From: Molossus alvarezi
Taxonomy: Eukaryota > Chordata > Mammalia > Chiroptera > Molossidae
Length of the DNA: 64,000 nucleotides
Assembly (NCBI GenBank): GCA_037176705.1
Contig: CM073889.1
Span: 99,899,890 to 99,963,889, forward strand
Reading direction: 5' to 3'
The notes under the pieces were generated by a model. The model had not been told where the DNA came from. It saw only the letters and a list, made by a program, of their open reading frames with translations, and did not search any database. Below, one piece after another: positions 24,790 through 34,699 of this stretch. The first letter of the stretch is position 1; each line of letters begins with the position of its first letter. A program made the translations under genes and the position numbers.

Positions 24790-25340
24790 TATTTAAAGTT
24801 CATCTTAAAGACTAGCGTTTTTCTAGTTCCTCCCTAGAGAGATTTGAGGCTTTTCCTGCCCAGAGGCCACAGACGTTTCAGTGACATCAAAAAACAAACC
24901 AAACAACTATATATATATAAATATAAAGCATATAGTTCCCAGGGTCTGATCTCCCTTCCGCGAATGGCATTATAACCCCATCCCCTACTACTGGATTCTT
25001 TATCTAGTAAATTCCCCAAGGCCAGCTTTTCCTTAACACTGACTGATTTTTCCAAGTTTCTGGTTCTTGGGTCTTTTCTCGCCCTCTTTAGATTAACTAT
25101 ACAGAAGAGAAAACAAGTCTTACATTTTCATCTAATATTTATAGCTGGAGAAAAGACCCTAATCTGTGTCTGTTCTAGAATGTCTGTTCTAGAATGTCTG
25201 TGTGATTTTAAGAAATCTAGCTAGAGTTTAGTCAATAATGGCAAAGAGTGAAGAAAGTAGTATGATAATTGAGAAAACACTGCTAAACTTGGCAGTTTCC
25301 AATTCACTGATTACTTCTGAAAGGGCAGCGGGAACAGGAA
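24790..25340. other. Unassigned intron sequence
   Basis: No gene or named repeat. Includes a tandem duplication of tgttctagaatgtc near 25171-25198. Confidence 0.55.
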
Positions 25341-25356
25341 CATGAAAAAGAGTGGC

Positions 25357-25628
25357 GCCCTGGCCGGTATGGCTCAGTGGTAAGAGGGTCACCCGCAGAC
25401 CAAAGACTCCCGGGTACAATTCCAGCCAAGGGCACATACCTCGGTTGCAGTTCTTCCCCAGCCCCAGTTGGGGCTGTGCGGGTGGCAACCAATCGATGTG
25501 CCTTTCTCACATTGATGTTTCTCTCTCTCTCTCTCTCTCTCTCCTCCTCCCTCTCTCCCTCCAGCTCTGTCTGAATATTAATGTAAAAATGTCCTCAGGT
25601 GAGGATTAAAAAATAGATAGATAGATAG
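25357..25628 (+). repeat. VES SINE (palindrome-tail class)
   Basis: Head gccctggccggtatgg, tail tcctcaggtgaggat followed by a (GATA)n tail. Perfect duplication aaaaagagtggc at 25345-25356 and 25629-25640. Confidence 0.95.
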
Positions 25629-25640
25629 AAAAAGAGTGGC

Positions 25641-26290
25641 AAAAAATATTTCACAAAGTTCAAGTCTAGAACAAAGGAAGTGATTAAATATAGAAAGCAA
25701 ATGTAATTTCAAGTATCTTCAAACTGCAAATACAAAATATTCCCCAAATACCTATATGAATTTTAGCTTCAGGAGAAAATCAAGTTAGATATTGCAACAT
25801 AAAACACTTGAGATGTGATGGTTTTGCCTTCATAAATAATACTGAAGGTCCCTCCAAAAATAGTATAAAATCACTATTAGATTTTTGTCAATCTACAAAC
25901 ATATATTACACAAGGCAGAGAAACAAGCAGATTACTTATAACCTGGATTTTTACAACTGCTGTAGTCAAAAAAATCAGTATAATAGAAAACATTAAAAAC
26001 CATTAAAAAAAAAAAAAAAAAAACACAGATTTCTCCATTCTCACTATAACTATGCTTTTTCCAAAGTGGTAAGCTAGTAAGGAAACACAATGCCAATTGG
26101 AAATCTAAGTTGGCCCCGTGGAGTACAATGGGTAATGTGCCTTTTAAACAAAAGCAAATAGAAAACATTCATGTGTTCAATTTTGTGATCTGCTAAACCT
26201 AATGTTACAGCTTGAACTTAATCCTAAAAGTAGTCTTAGTTCAGTGAAAGCCCCATTACATAGGGACTACTGTGGAAAGAGACCACCTGT
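25641..26290. other. Unassigned intron sequence
   Basis: AT-rich, with a 19-nt A-run near 26006. No gene recognised. Confidence 0.55.
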
Positions 26291-26293
26291 TCT

Positions 26294-26512
26294 TTTTTTT
26301 TAATCCATACCCAAGGTTATTTTTCCAAATATCTTCAGATCAAATTGGGAGGGTGGGGGTATCAATGTGAGAGAGAGACATCAATTGGCTGCCTCCCACA
26401 CAACCCCGACCAGGGCCAGGGACCAATCGCAACCGAGGTACTTGCCCTTGGCCGAAATCGAACCCACAACTCTTTGGTCCGCGGGCCAACACTTTAACCG
26501 CTGAGCCAGGGC
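26294..26512 (-). repeat. VES SINE (palindrome-tail class), head deletion
   Basis: Tail atccatacccaaggtt. The head ends gagccagggc, missing the usual aaaccggcc segment. Imperfect duplication gagaccacctgttctt / gagactacctcttctt. Confidence 0.9.
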
Positions 26513-26818
26513 GAGACTACCTCTTCTTTACTTGTGTTATATTCCTTTCACCTTTCATGAGTTGGGTGGAATCTATAGTTCTATAATCAGCCTGTAAACA
26601 TAAATATACATACTAGTTTATCATTCCCAGATTACAAAAAACATTATCCATCCATCAGGAGGCTACACAGACCCAGACTCAAATCAGCACCAATTTTCAG
26701 TACTCCTATGGCTCTTCAAATTCCCAGGTCTGTCTTGACCCTCTGCTGAGTAGCAACTTACACCAGGTCAAATGGATACAGTCCTCAGGGTGTAAAAGTG
26801 CAATCAAAACAAAGTCTA

Positions 26819-27025
26819 GCCTGGTTGGTGTGACTCACGAGGTTGAGGGTGAATTCAAGCACCAAGAGCTCACTGGTTTGATTCCCAGTCAGGATACACA
26901 CCAGGTTGTGGGCCAAACCACCAGTGCAGGATGTGTGGGAGGCGACCAATCAATGTTCTCTCTCATCAATGTTCCTATCTCTCTCTCCCTCTCCCTTCCT
27001 CTCTCTCTAAAATCAATTAAAAACC
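26819..27025 (+). repeat. VES SINE (ATCAATAAA-tail class, diverged)
   Basis: Head gcctggttggtgtgac, tail aaaatcaattaaaaa. Perfect duplication aaaacaaagtcta at 26806-26818 and 27027-27039. Confidence 0.93.
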
Positions 27026-27039
27026 AAAAACAAAGTCTA

Positions 27040-27190
27040 ATAGCACTGTCTGTCCAGTCTAATCTATTAGATTAAAATTAATTCAAGTTAAATTTAACAT
27101 TCATTTCCCCAGTCACAGTTGCCCTATTTCAAGTGCTAAATAGCCACATTTAGCCAGGTGGCTACACCATATTGGACAGTGTGGGTCTAC
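27040..27190 (+). repeat. hAT-type DNA transposon remnant
   Basis: tagcactgtctgtccagtct, atttcaagtgctaaatagcc and gtggctacaccatattggac, the terminal wording of a non-autonomous hAT family. It ends just before gacagtgtgggtctac. Confidence 0.6.
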
Positions 27191-27385
27191 AGCAAAAATT
27201 TTTCCCTAAGATCTATTATTCCTCAGTGGAGTTTCCAAGCCTTCCTGGGTGTAAGAATAACAGAAAAACTAAGCAGGCAGAGTTTCATCCCATCCACATC
27301 CCTTATATTTTGAGATTCTACATGCTGCTGTTGTTTTTATGAGCCTTATGGATGCTGTTCTGTGCACAAGTAGGTATGCAGGTAG

Positions 27386-27412
27386 GTGTGTGTGTGTGTG
27401 TGCGCGCGCGCG
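27386..27412. repeat. (GT)n(GC)n alternating purine-pyrimidine tract
   Basis: About 27 bp of gtgtgt...gcgcgcg, strictly alternating and of the kind that can adopt Z-DNA. Confidence 0.9.
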
Positions 27413-27725
27413 TACTTTAAGTTTGAAAACTAGTGATTTAAAGCAGAAATGGTCAATATAGAAACCTCAGGCCAAAACTGGAGCCTCCACATACGTAAAA
27501 CAATTTATAAAGTTTAAATGGCCAATTTACATGAACTATATACCCTAACCACCTGTCTATATGAAGTAAGACTTGGGGGAAAAAAACTTGGTCTAAACTT
27601 GGAAAATTTGCATTCACTGCCAAAGACAGAGCATCTTTAGTAAAAAAAAAAAAAAAAAAAAAAGTTTCCATAGTTCATTCAAATCAAGGGAGAAAGAAAG
27701 CTCACTGGCCCAGCTTCCATTCACC

Positions 27726-27971
27726 ATGTATCAGGAGTCCACTCTAAGAACTTTGCAAATCAGATTCACCGCTCCACATTTTGTAATTGAAGATGAGAAT
27801 AAGGAGCATTTCCTTAATATTTGCAATACCTTAGCCCATTATCTCCCTATAGAATTTTTGGAAGAAACTAAAGCAGCATATGAGAATGTACTTAAAATGC
27901 AGGCAAATTACAGTATCACAGATTTACTATGCTACTACCTCAGATGGAGTCTTTTTTTAAAAAAAATTTAA
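27726..27971 (+). other. Unrecognised 81-codon ORF in SMAD2 intron 1
   Basis: An ATG-started open frame encodes an acidic to neutral peptide (MYQESTLRTL... ending LFLKKI) that is not one of the SINE-derived ORFs. It lies 63 bp after a 22-nt A-run. The last codons run into a T/A-rich stretch, so the natural end may have been lost. I recognise no family. It may be debris from a retroposed gene or DNA transposon, or chance. No promoter, splice sites or intact longer frame are visible. Confidence 0.2.
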
Positions 27972-28590
27972 ATCTTGAACTTCCAGTGGCTCCCCCAAAA
28001 TTACTCTTCCTTACTGAGCACATTGAACATAAACTGTACCCTCCTCCCTAAAAGGGATGGGAGATAGGAGTAGGGCACTGTGCGTTATTCAAGGAAATGC
28101 AGCATTCAAATGCAAACTGGACATGTGTACCAAACGGATTGCAACCAAAGTCTACATTCACTTTCTATTGCTCTAGTCTTGAGGCCAAAGTAATTCCAGT
28201 TTTTGAAATATTACAGAACTGCCTGGAAGAATTAGTGACAATTTTGTAGTAAACTCACAAATTTTAATAAGAATCACTTTAGGGTTTCTGTTTTAAGAGT
28301 ACAGACCTAAAGACAGATCTAGTTTACTGGACACTTTTCCTATTAGTGTGGCTCAGTTAGATCTGAAAAAAACCCAGAGCTAAAGGAGAACCATTCACAT
28401 GCTAGAATGTAAATACACAAGTATGTAAGTCACAGAATTACCCTAATCTTTCTGGCTATTCAGCCAAACCAGAGGCAGTGTCTAAATCTACCTAGCTTGG
28501 CAGTTATATTCTCCCTATGTGAAATTATTAAATTGAACCTGAAAGCTATCCATGAGATATAGATCTAAAGTCAGCATAGAAATATGTCCT
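27972..28590. other. Unassigned intron sequence
   Basis: No confident gene or repeat. The first part continues from the unrecognised ORF and may belong to the same unknown element. Confidence 0.5.
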
Positions 28591-28595
28591 AACTG

Positions 28596-28855
28596 GCCCT
28601 GGCTGGTTTGGCTCAGCGGTTAGAGCATTGACCTGTGGTCCCGAGAGACCTGGGTTGGGTTCCCACTAAGGGCACATACCTGGGTTGCAGTTTCTCTCAG
28701 GCCCTGGTTGGGTCGTGCGGATGGCAGCCACTCAATGTGTCCCTCTCACATCGATGTTTCTCTCTCTCTCTCTGTTCCTCTCTTTCCCTCCCACTCTACC
28801 TGAACAAAGAATGAAAAAATGTTCTCGGGTGAGGATAAAAAAAAAAAAAAAAGAA
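28596..28855 (+). repeat. VES SINE (palindrome-tail class)
   Basis: Head gccctggctggtttgg, tail tctcgggtgaggat plus A16. Duplication aatatgtcctaactg on both sides (near 28580 and 28857). Confidence 0.95.
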
Positions 28856-28873
28856 AGAATATGTCCTAACTGA

Positions 28874-29515
28874 ATACATCACAATTATACCAATATAGAG
28901 AAATGATCAAAATTGATGAAAGACAAGCACTAAGCTTCTAACTATGCATTTTTAAATGAAAAAGACTAGATTACTTCCGTTTTTTTAAAATCCTGTTTTG
29001 TTTTTTAAATAGTCGTTTATATAGTTCAACGTCACCAATTAATATTTGGTGAAGCAGATAGTTTACAGTGTAACTCTGAGGTAGGAAGGAGGAGAATTCA
29101 AAAAAAATTATCAAAACTAATATTTGGATAAAAGTCACATATGAGGCAAGAAGCCCTCAACAGACAGACTAGCCAACTGTCCACATTAGTTTGGTCCTGG
29201 AAATCTCTAGCACACCCTATCTCAAAGACTGAGTGGAAAGTTTCACATGACATCCTTGCAGAATGACAAACAGAATGAATTACTCTGAAGAAAAGGTGTG
29301 GTATGGGGTGCTAAACAATTTAGATTACCTTTCTTTACTACTAGCTTAGCATGAAAGGTTTTTCAGTCTGAAACTGTGGTGGACTGAATGGCAAACCAAA
29401 TAAAAAAGATCTTGGTACTAAGCAGGTACTGTGGTTTTCCTATGAAATAAGTCATTCCATATAGTACAATGTTCTACCCCTTTAAGAACATTTTAAATCA
29501 TCCTGAATGACAATC
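28874..29515. other. Unassigned intron sequence
   Basis: No gene, RNA or named repeat seen. Confidence 0.55.
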
Positions 29516-29532
29516 TAAAGTATAAGTATGTA

Positions 29533-29796
29533 GCCCTGGCCGGTTTGGCTCAGCGGTTAGAGCGTCCGCCTGCGGTCCGAAGAGACCCGGGTTCGGTTCC
29601 CGCTAAGGGCATGTACCTCGGTTGCAGTTTGTCCCCGGCCCTGGTTGGTCGTGCGGGTGGTAGCCACTCGATGTGTCCCTTTCACATCGATGTTTCCCTC
29701 TCTCTCTCTTCCTCCCTCTCCCTCCCACTCTGTCTGTACAAAAATGGAAAAATGTCCTCGGGTGAGGATAAAAATAAATAAATAAATAAAAAATAA
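29533..29796 (+). repeat. VES SINE (palindrome-tail class), near-consensus
   Basis: Head gccctggccggtttggctca and B box gggttcggttccc are clean. Tail tcctcgggtgaggat plus (AAAT)n. Perfect duplication aaagtataagtatgtag. One of the youngest-looking copies. Confidence 0.97.
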
Positions 29797-30024
29797 AGTA
29801 TAAGTATGTAGATTACTGCACTCTCTAAAAGATTTCCCCAAACATGACTTAAGCTAATTGATGAACATTCATTACTATACTTTCAGGTCTGGTCCTGCAC
29901 TGAATGGTCCCAGGCATGCTAGACAGGCTTTGAGTATTTGTTTTTGTTTCTTGTAGATTACCTCTACTATCTTTACCAGGCTTATCTGTTTTTTCTTACA
30001 ACAGTGGGACACAGTTCCCATCCT

Positions 30025-30046
30025 CCCCCCACCCCGCCCCCGCCCC
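30025..30046 (-). promoter_or_regulatory. Strong G-quadruplex motif in SMAD2 intron 1
   Basis: On the minus (SMAD2 sense) strand there are four G-runs of 4, 5, 4 and 6 separated by single-base loops (C, C, T). This is a textbook very stable G4 pattern. A further GGGGGG run lies outside at about 30054-30059. It is about 3.6-4 kb inside the gene from the CpG island. A regulatory role is inference. Confidence 0.6.
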
Positions 30047-30394
30047 GCAGCTGCCCCCCACACACTTCCCTTAACTTCCCACATTACTCACAATCTACTT
30101 GTTTCTAATCTATTGTGAATTTAGAAGCCAGATAACTTTCCTTGCTAGATGTATCTGAAATAAATGCCAACAGGTTCTGATTAAGGGTCTTAATGGCTTT
30201 CCTATGGCTAAAGCTTTAAGGTATATGGACTTGGACAATTTTACTACTCCAGGCCTTCTTTGCTTAGTGTCTGCTTCTCAAATACATTTTATAATAGGTC
30301 AAAGATAAGAGTGTAGGCAAATCATTTGGATTAGAAACAAATTGAAAACACAACTAGAAGAGAGCAAAAGATCATCTGGGAGGATCCTTATGTC

Positions 30395-30525
30395 TGAGGC
30401 AATGTTCTAGGTACTTTAATCACAATCATTTTAATCCCTCGAAAACTTAATTTTCCAAGGTTTGGGGGTTAAATAATTGGCCCAATATAGTAACTGAGAA
30501 ACCAACTACTAGCTTAGCTACCTCT
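30395..30525 (+). repeat. MIR-like fragment
   Basis: ggcaatgttctaggtacttt, cattttaatccctcg and ttaaataattggcccaatat follow the MIR core order. Weak. Confidence 0.4.
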
Positions 30526-30610
30526 CTCCAAAACACATGGTTTTCCACTACACGATACTGCACAGCCCAATCCAATATTCTTGGTTTAGCTAGTTGTTTT
30601 TATAACATTT

Positions 30611-30849
30611 TTTAAATCCTCACCCAAGGACATTCTTGCATTTAGAGCAGGAGGGAGGGAGGGAGGAAAAGAGAGAGAAACATCGATGTGAGAGAGACAC
30701 ATAAAGTGGCCGCCACCCACACGACCCCAACCCAGGGCCCGGGCCCCGGGCAAACTGCAACGGAGGTATGTGCCTCCAGCGGAAACCGAACCCGGGACTC
30801 TCTGGTGTGCAAGCAGACGCTCTAACCGCAGAACCAAACCGGCCAGGGC
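30611..30849 (-). repeat. VES SINE (palindrome-tail class)
   Basis: Tail atcctcacccaagga, head ending ccggccagggc. Duplication agctagttgtttt at 30588-30600 and 30851-30863. Confidence 0.95.
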
Positions 30850-30863
30850 TAGCTAGTTGTTTT

Positions 30864-33379
30864 TAAACTTTATTTCTGATGCTTTCATTGCAACCTGACC
30901 AATTCAAGTTTGCTTTCTTTCCTTAACCTGTTCCTATAACTAAATAACAACGGATAAACGAACTAGGCCAAATTAAGCTTAGCTCTACAAGTGTTCATCT
31001 GCTCAGCAACAAATATCTTTGTGAAAGATTGGCCACATCTTCAGCTTGTACGGAGTGTACAAAAATGGTGATAAGTTCCCACCCCCATACACTGACAGTT
31101 CACAGTGAAACCGTGAGTTAACACTTGACATCTTCTCTATTGCTGTCTTCTACATTACAGAAAGCAATGCAAGCATACTTTAAAAATTGGCTCAGCAATG
31201 CATTACATGCTCCCTCAATTTGCAATAACACTATTTTCTTACTCTAAACAAAGAACAGGGCAGGCAATATGAGGAGCTTCTACTCTTCTAATTCTATTAA
31301 GAAACAGGAGTATACTTGTTCCCTGTGAGATATTTTATTGCCTAATCCAGGGCCTGATACACATCAAAGGCTATTTTATTTGTTGAATAAATGCATAACG
31401 GTTACTCTTCTGAATTGGTTTTGAAATCTTCTTTCACATTTTCTGACATACCCTTGCAATACTTAGTGGAAAACATCTTTTCTCTTACAGAAACTAAGAG
31501 CTTAAAAAAGGCTCTTCTACTTCCATCAAAGACAAGGAATCTAAGACATGCATGCCCTTCTCTATCCTCTAAAAATGACTCTTGTCCCAAGAATATGAAT
31601 AAACCTCCATCTGCCAAACTACACTAAATACAGCTTTTATATGCATTACAAATACACCTGTATTAAAAAAAAAAAAAAGCCGCTACAAACAAGGTCTTTG
31701 GAGTCCTAAAATATAAAACCAGGAAAATCAAAACCAAACAAGAATAAGAGAAGCATTCAGACCTTTATAAAAGCCACAACTGAAAATAGTTACAAAATGT
31801 AAAAATTCAGGTCTATGATCAGCAGGTTATACAGCTAAAATGAGTGTTTTTCATTCACATATCTTCTCCCAAAGTAAAGTAACAAGATTATAGCAAAATA
31901 ATTCCAATATTTACAAAATGAAAAGGGGACCTTTTGCCATCTTGCAGTAGAAACAACCTTTGTTTCTATCAAAAAGATTTCTGCTGAAATGTACAAAACC
32001 ATCCCCAAATTCCAGCTTCAGAGTTAAAACACATACCAGGCCTGACAAGCTACAAACAGGAAATTACTTTGCACAGTTTCTTACAAGACTATTACTTTAT
32101 GAACCTTACAGACGGTGTAGAGATTTGAGCACTTATGAATAAGCACAGGTAAGTTACAACCTTGAAAAACCAAACTTTTGTTGAACATCTACAATGTTAA
32201 CTCACTGTAGAAGGTATACCTAAAAACAGCTGTTTTTATACTTTATAAGAGCAATTTCTTACTAAAACAAGCTCAGAAATTGATGTTTCCAATCACATCA
32301 CATTAATTAAAACTGACCAATGAACTACTTTAAAGTAAATTAACTGTAATTTTAAGAGTTTAAGTGGGTACTCATCTTAAAAATGCCCGCAAAAGCTTAA
32401 CTATTCTTATTTACTATCACAACTAATTTTATAGCAAAATCCAAGGACCTTTAAAATCAGTGTTATTTTCTGAATTGAATATAAATGTTTGCTAAATGAC
32501 CTTTTGGTGGAGAAAATTCCATAGATATCTTGTAAGGTTTTCTTAAAGCAAATAAAATCCTCAAACTGTGATACACTTCTAAAACATCAGTGGTACATAT
32601 TCAACTCATAAAATCGGGAGAGGAAATGAATAGGAACTATTATAGAATCAATCAGAATTCTGTAAGTTCATTCAAATTTCACCGACCATTTTTGAAAAGA
32701 TGTAATTGCCCCAAGGAAGTATGTGTGATCATTTATTAACATTTACCTTATATGTGTCCTTTAAAAGTGTAAAGAGCAAAATTTAAGGTATTCCAAACTG
32801 TAAGCAAGACATGACAGGTAGAAAATGCTACTTCCAAATTCATTTTTTACCTGGAAACTTTTTTTTAATGTTTAGGTGACAACAAACCCTTAGTATTTAG
32901 CTATTTAAAGGGTCAAGAGGAAGGAATAACAAAACCAACCTAGGAACTGTTTTTCCTTTGTTTAGGATCAAAAGGAAACCATTAACCACATAAGGATTAA
33001 GTAAAAGACAAAAGTACCCAACCCAAGGACAGTATCCCCCCTCCCCAAGAAGAGAACAAAACAACTAGAGTTGCAAATTCGAAATCAAAGTTTGAAATAC
33101 GTGAAATCAATTAGCGTGCTTTCTAAAGGCGTGTGATAAAACCTAATAGGCTCCACTCAGAGTTAACTTTCACAAGAGTAGAGAAGGATCTCGACAGAGT
33201 AACAGCCGTATGCATGTTTGTGTGAGAGTACATACAAGCGCTTCAGAACCCCAAGACTAGAATGGTCAACAAAGGCTACGGCACCAAAGAAAGGGGGGGA
33301 ACCAAAAAACAAGTGGAAGCAAAGTACCGCACGCTCCTAATACGACTTCCCAACAACTCCCAAACAAGAGTTCTGTCCC
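30864..33379. other. VES-free 5' part of SMAD2 intron 1
   Basis: About 2.5 kb bordering the CpG island with no SINE insertion. A short L2-like tail (gcctgatacacatcaaagg.. ttgttgaataaatg) is visible at about 31345-31395. Otherwise nothing is assigned. Confidence 0.55.
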
Positions 33380-33667
33380 TCCGGCTTTGAAAATCAGAAC
33401 CACAAACTATCAACTGTTCGTGGAAAAAGGGAAGGGCCCCAGCGGACCCCCGGGCCAGGCTGCGGGCAGCTCCGGGCGCCGACCCCTTCCCTTTGGCCTG
33501 CCCGGTCCCGCGTTCCTGCATCCCGAGGCCGGGCGCACCGCTGCCCGAACCTCGCCACACCCCAGCCACCAGCCCCCGTGGCCAGGCGACGCGGCGAGCC
33601 TCACTGACCCGAGCCCAATACAAACACACCCCTAACCCCGAGGGCCCGCCGGGCGCCGCGGCTTTAC

Positions 33668-33800
33668 CTGGACCGAGACTTCGGGTCCCGCCCCGTCTGA
33701 GCCGGGGGTCCGGGACCTTTTGTTCCTTCCTCTTCCGAATGGGATGAGGGGCTGGGAGGGGAGAGGTGAATGGGAGATTGGAGGCGGAACTGAAAACACT
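33668..33800 (-). other. SMAD2: Candidate SMAD2 alternative first exon (downstream donor)
   Basis: On the minus strand the sequence reads CGGTCCAG|GTAAAG, close to the consensus donor, with last exon base 33668 and intron starting at 33667. It sits at the intron-side edge of the CpG island. It could end a separate downstream first exon or a longer version of the upstream one. The right boundary is a placeholder, since no start site can be placed. Alternative non-coding first exons have been described for human SMAD2, which fits, but the match is inferred here. Confidence 0.5.
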
Positions 33801-33912
33801 CTCGCGGCCGCCCGGCCGCCCGCCCCGCCTCCCCAGCTAGTGCCCGGCCCGAGGCCCCGGCGCGAGGGGAGGGGACGCCGCCCGCGGGAAGGAGGGGGTG
33901 GGGACGCGCGTC

Positions 33913-33936
33913 CCGCCGCCGCCGCCGCCGCCGCCC
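33913..33936. repeat. (CCG)n trinucleotide repeat in CpG island
   Basis: About seven to eight CCG units, read as GGC on the SMAD2 sense strand. The repeat lies between the two candidate donors (33668 and 34079). It is therefore 5' UTR if the downstream donor is used from an upstream start, and intron if the upstream donor is used. Confidence 0.85.
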
Positions 33937-34078
33937 CTCCTCCCCTCAAGCGCGCGCCCGCATCCCCTAAACCCCGGACCGCCCGGACGGCTGAGCCCTC
34001 CCCCGCCGCGCCTGCCGGCCCACCTCCGCTTCCGCCCTGCGCCCTCCGCTGCCCGCCGCAGGGGCGCGGCGCACCCAC

Positions 34079-34250
34079 CTCCGGGCGGCTCGCTCGGAGC
34101 TCGCGGGCTGCTGGCTGGGAGCTGTTCCTCCGCCGCCGCGGCCGCGCGGTAGACCCGCCTCCCACCCCAGGCCGCGAGCCCCGCCGATTCGCCGGCGCAG
34201 CCCCGGGCTGGCACCCTGCCGCCCGCTGATTGGCGCCCCCGGCCGCCCGT
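34079..34250 (-). other. SMAD2: Candidate SMAD2 non-coding first exon (upstream donor)
   Basis: On the minus strand the sequence reads ...CCCGGAG|GTGGGTG, a good splice donor with last exon base 34079. CCAAT boxes lie just upstream in transcript terms, so a start site between about 34150 and 34250 is plausible. The right boundary given is only an estimate. The exon is assumed non-coding because SMAD2 translation starts in the next exon. Which of the two donors in the island is used, or whether both are, cannot be told from sequence. Confidence 0.55.
34229..34233 (-). promoter_or_regulatory. CCAAT box (NF-Y type), SMAD2-oriented
   Basis: CCAAT on the minus strand within cgctgattggcgc. It points in the direction of SMAD2 transcription and lies about 150 bp upstream of the 34079 donor, a usual position relative to a TATA-less start site. 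Confidence 0.55.
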
Positions 34251-34449
34251 TAGGGCGTGAGGCACGCCAGCCGAGCGCAGCGCTCGGCGCGCACGGAAGA
34301 CGGGACGAGCGGAGGAGGGTAGGAAGGAGGCCGAATGCCCGGGCAGGGCCGGGGTGCGAGCAAGGCTTCGAGACTCGCGGCCACTACCTCCCCACCTCCT
34401 TTCCCTCTGGCCCGCCCTGCCCTCTCGGCCCGACCGGCGGCGCGCCCAG

Positions 34450-34454
34450 CCAAT
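34450..34454 (+). promoter_or_regulatory. CCAAT box (NF-Y type), plus orientation
   Basis: CCAAT on the plus strand within cagccaatcagcg, a strong NF-Y context. It faces away from SMAD2. Together with the two minus-strand copies it gives three sites in about 300 bp. Confidence 0.5.
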
Positions 34455-34526
34455 CAGCGCGCGAGGTGCTCGGGGTGTGAGCCGCGCGTCGGGGGCCTCG
34501 AATCGGAAGGGAGACGTCGCTCCCTG

Positions 34527-34531
34527 ATTGG
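34527..34531 (-). promoter_or_regulatory. CCAAT box (NF-Y type), SMAD2-oriented
   Basis: CCAAT on the minus strand within cctgattggtccc. It is the outermost of three CCAAT boxes in the CpG island. Confidence 0.5.
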
Positions 34532-34699
34532 TCCCGCCTCCCCCGTAGAGCGTGAGGCAAGGCGCGGCCGGGCCGGCGGCGGAGAACGAGGTGGGGTGGG
34601 ACGCCCGCGGTTTCGGTTGACTTCGTGTTCGGCGAGCTCCCAGGAGAGGCTCTGGGAAGGAAGGGAGGGAGGGGGAAGCATGTATCCGGCCGCAGTGGG

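Larger units (their letters stand above)
33380..34650. promoter_or_regulatory. SMAD2: CpG island at the SMAD2 5' end
   Basis: Base composition changes sharply here from AT-rich intron to a CpG-dense, GC-rich block. No CpG-dense block like it exists elsewhere in the window. No TATA box is visible. It lies upstream of the SMAD2 coding start on the right side for a minus-strand gene, and it contains minus-strand splice donors, so it is the expected promoter and first-exon region. ETS-like cores are visible at 34026-34036 (cgcttccgcc) and near 34293 (cacggaag). A CRE-like core (gacgtc) is near 34513. The long ORFs in this block on both strands are the usual result of few AT-rich stop codons and show no recognisable protein. 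Confidence 0.9.
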
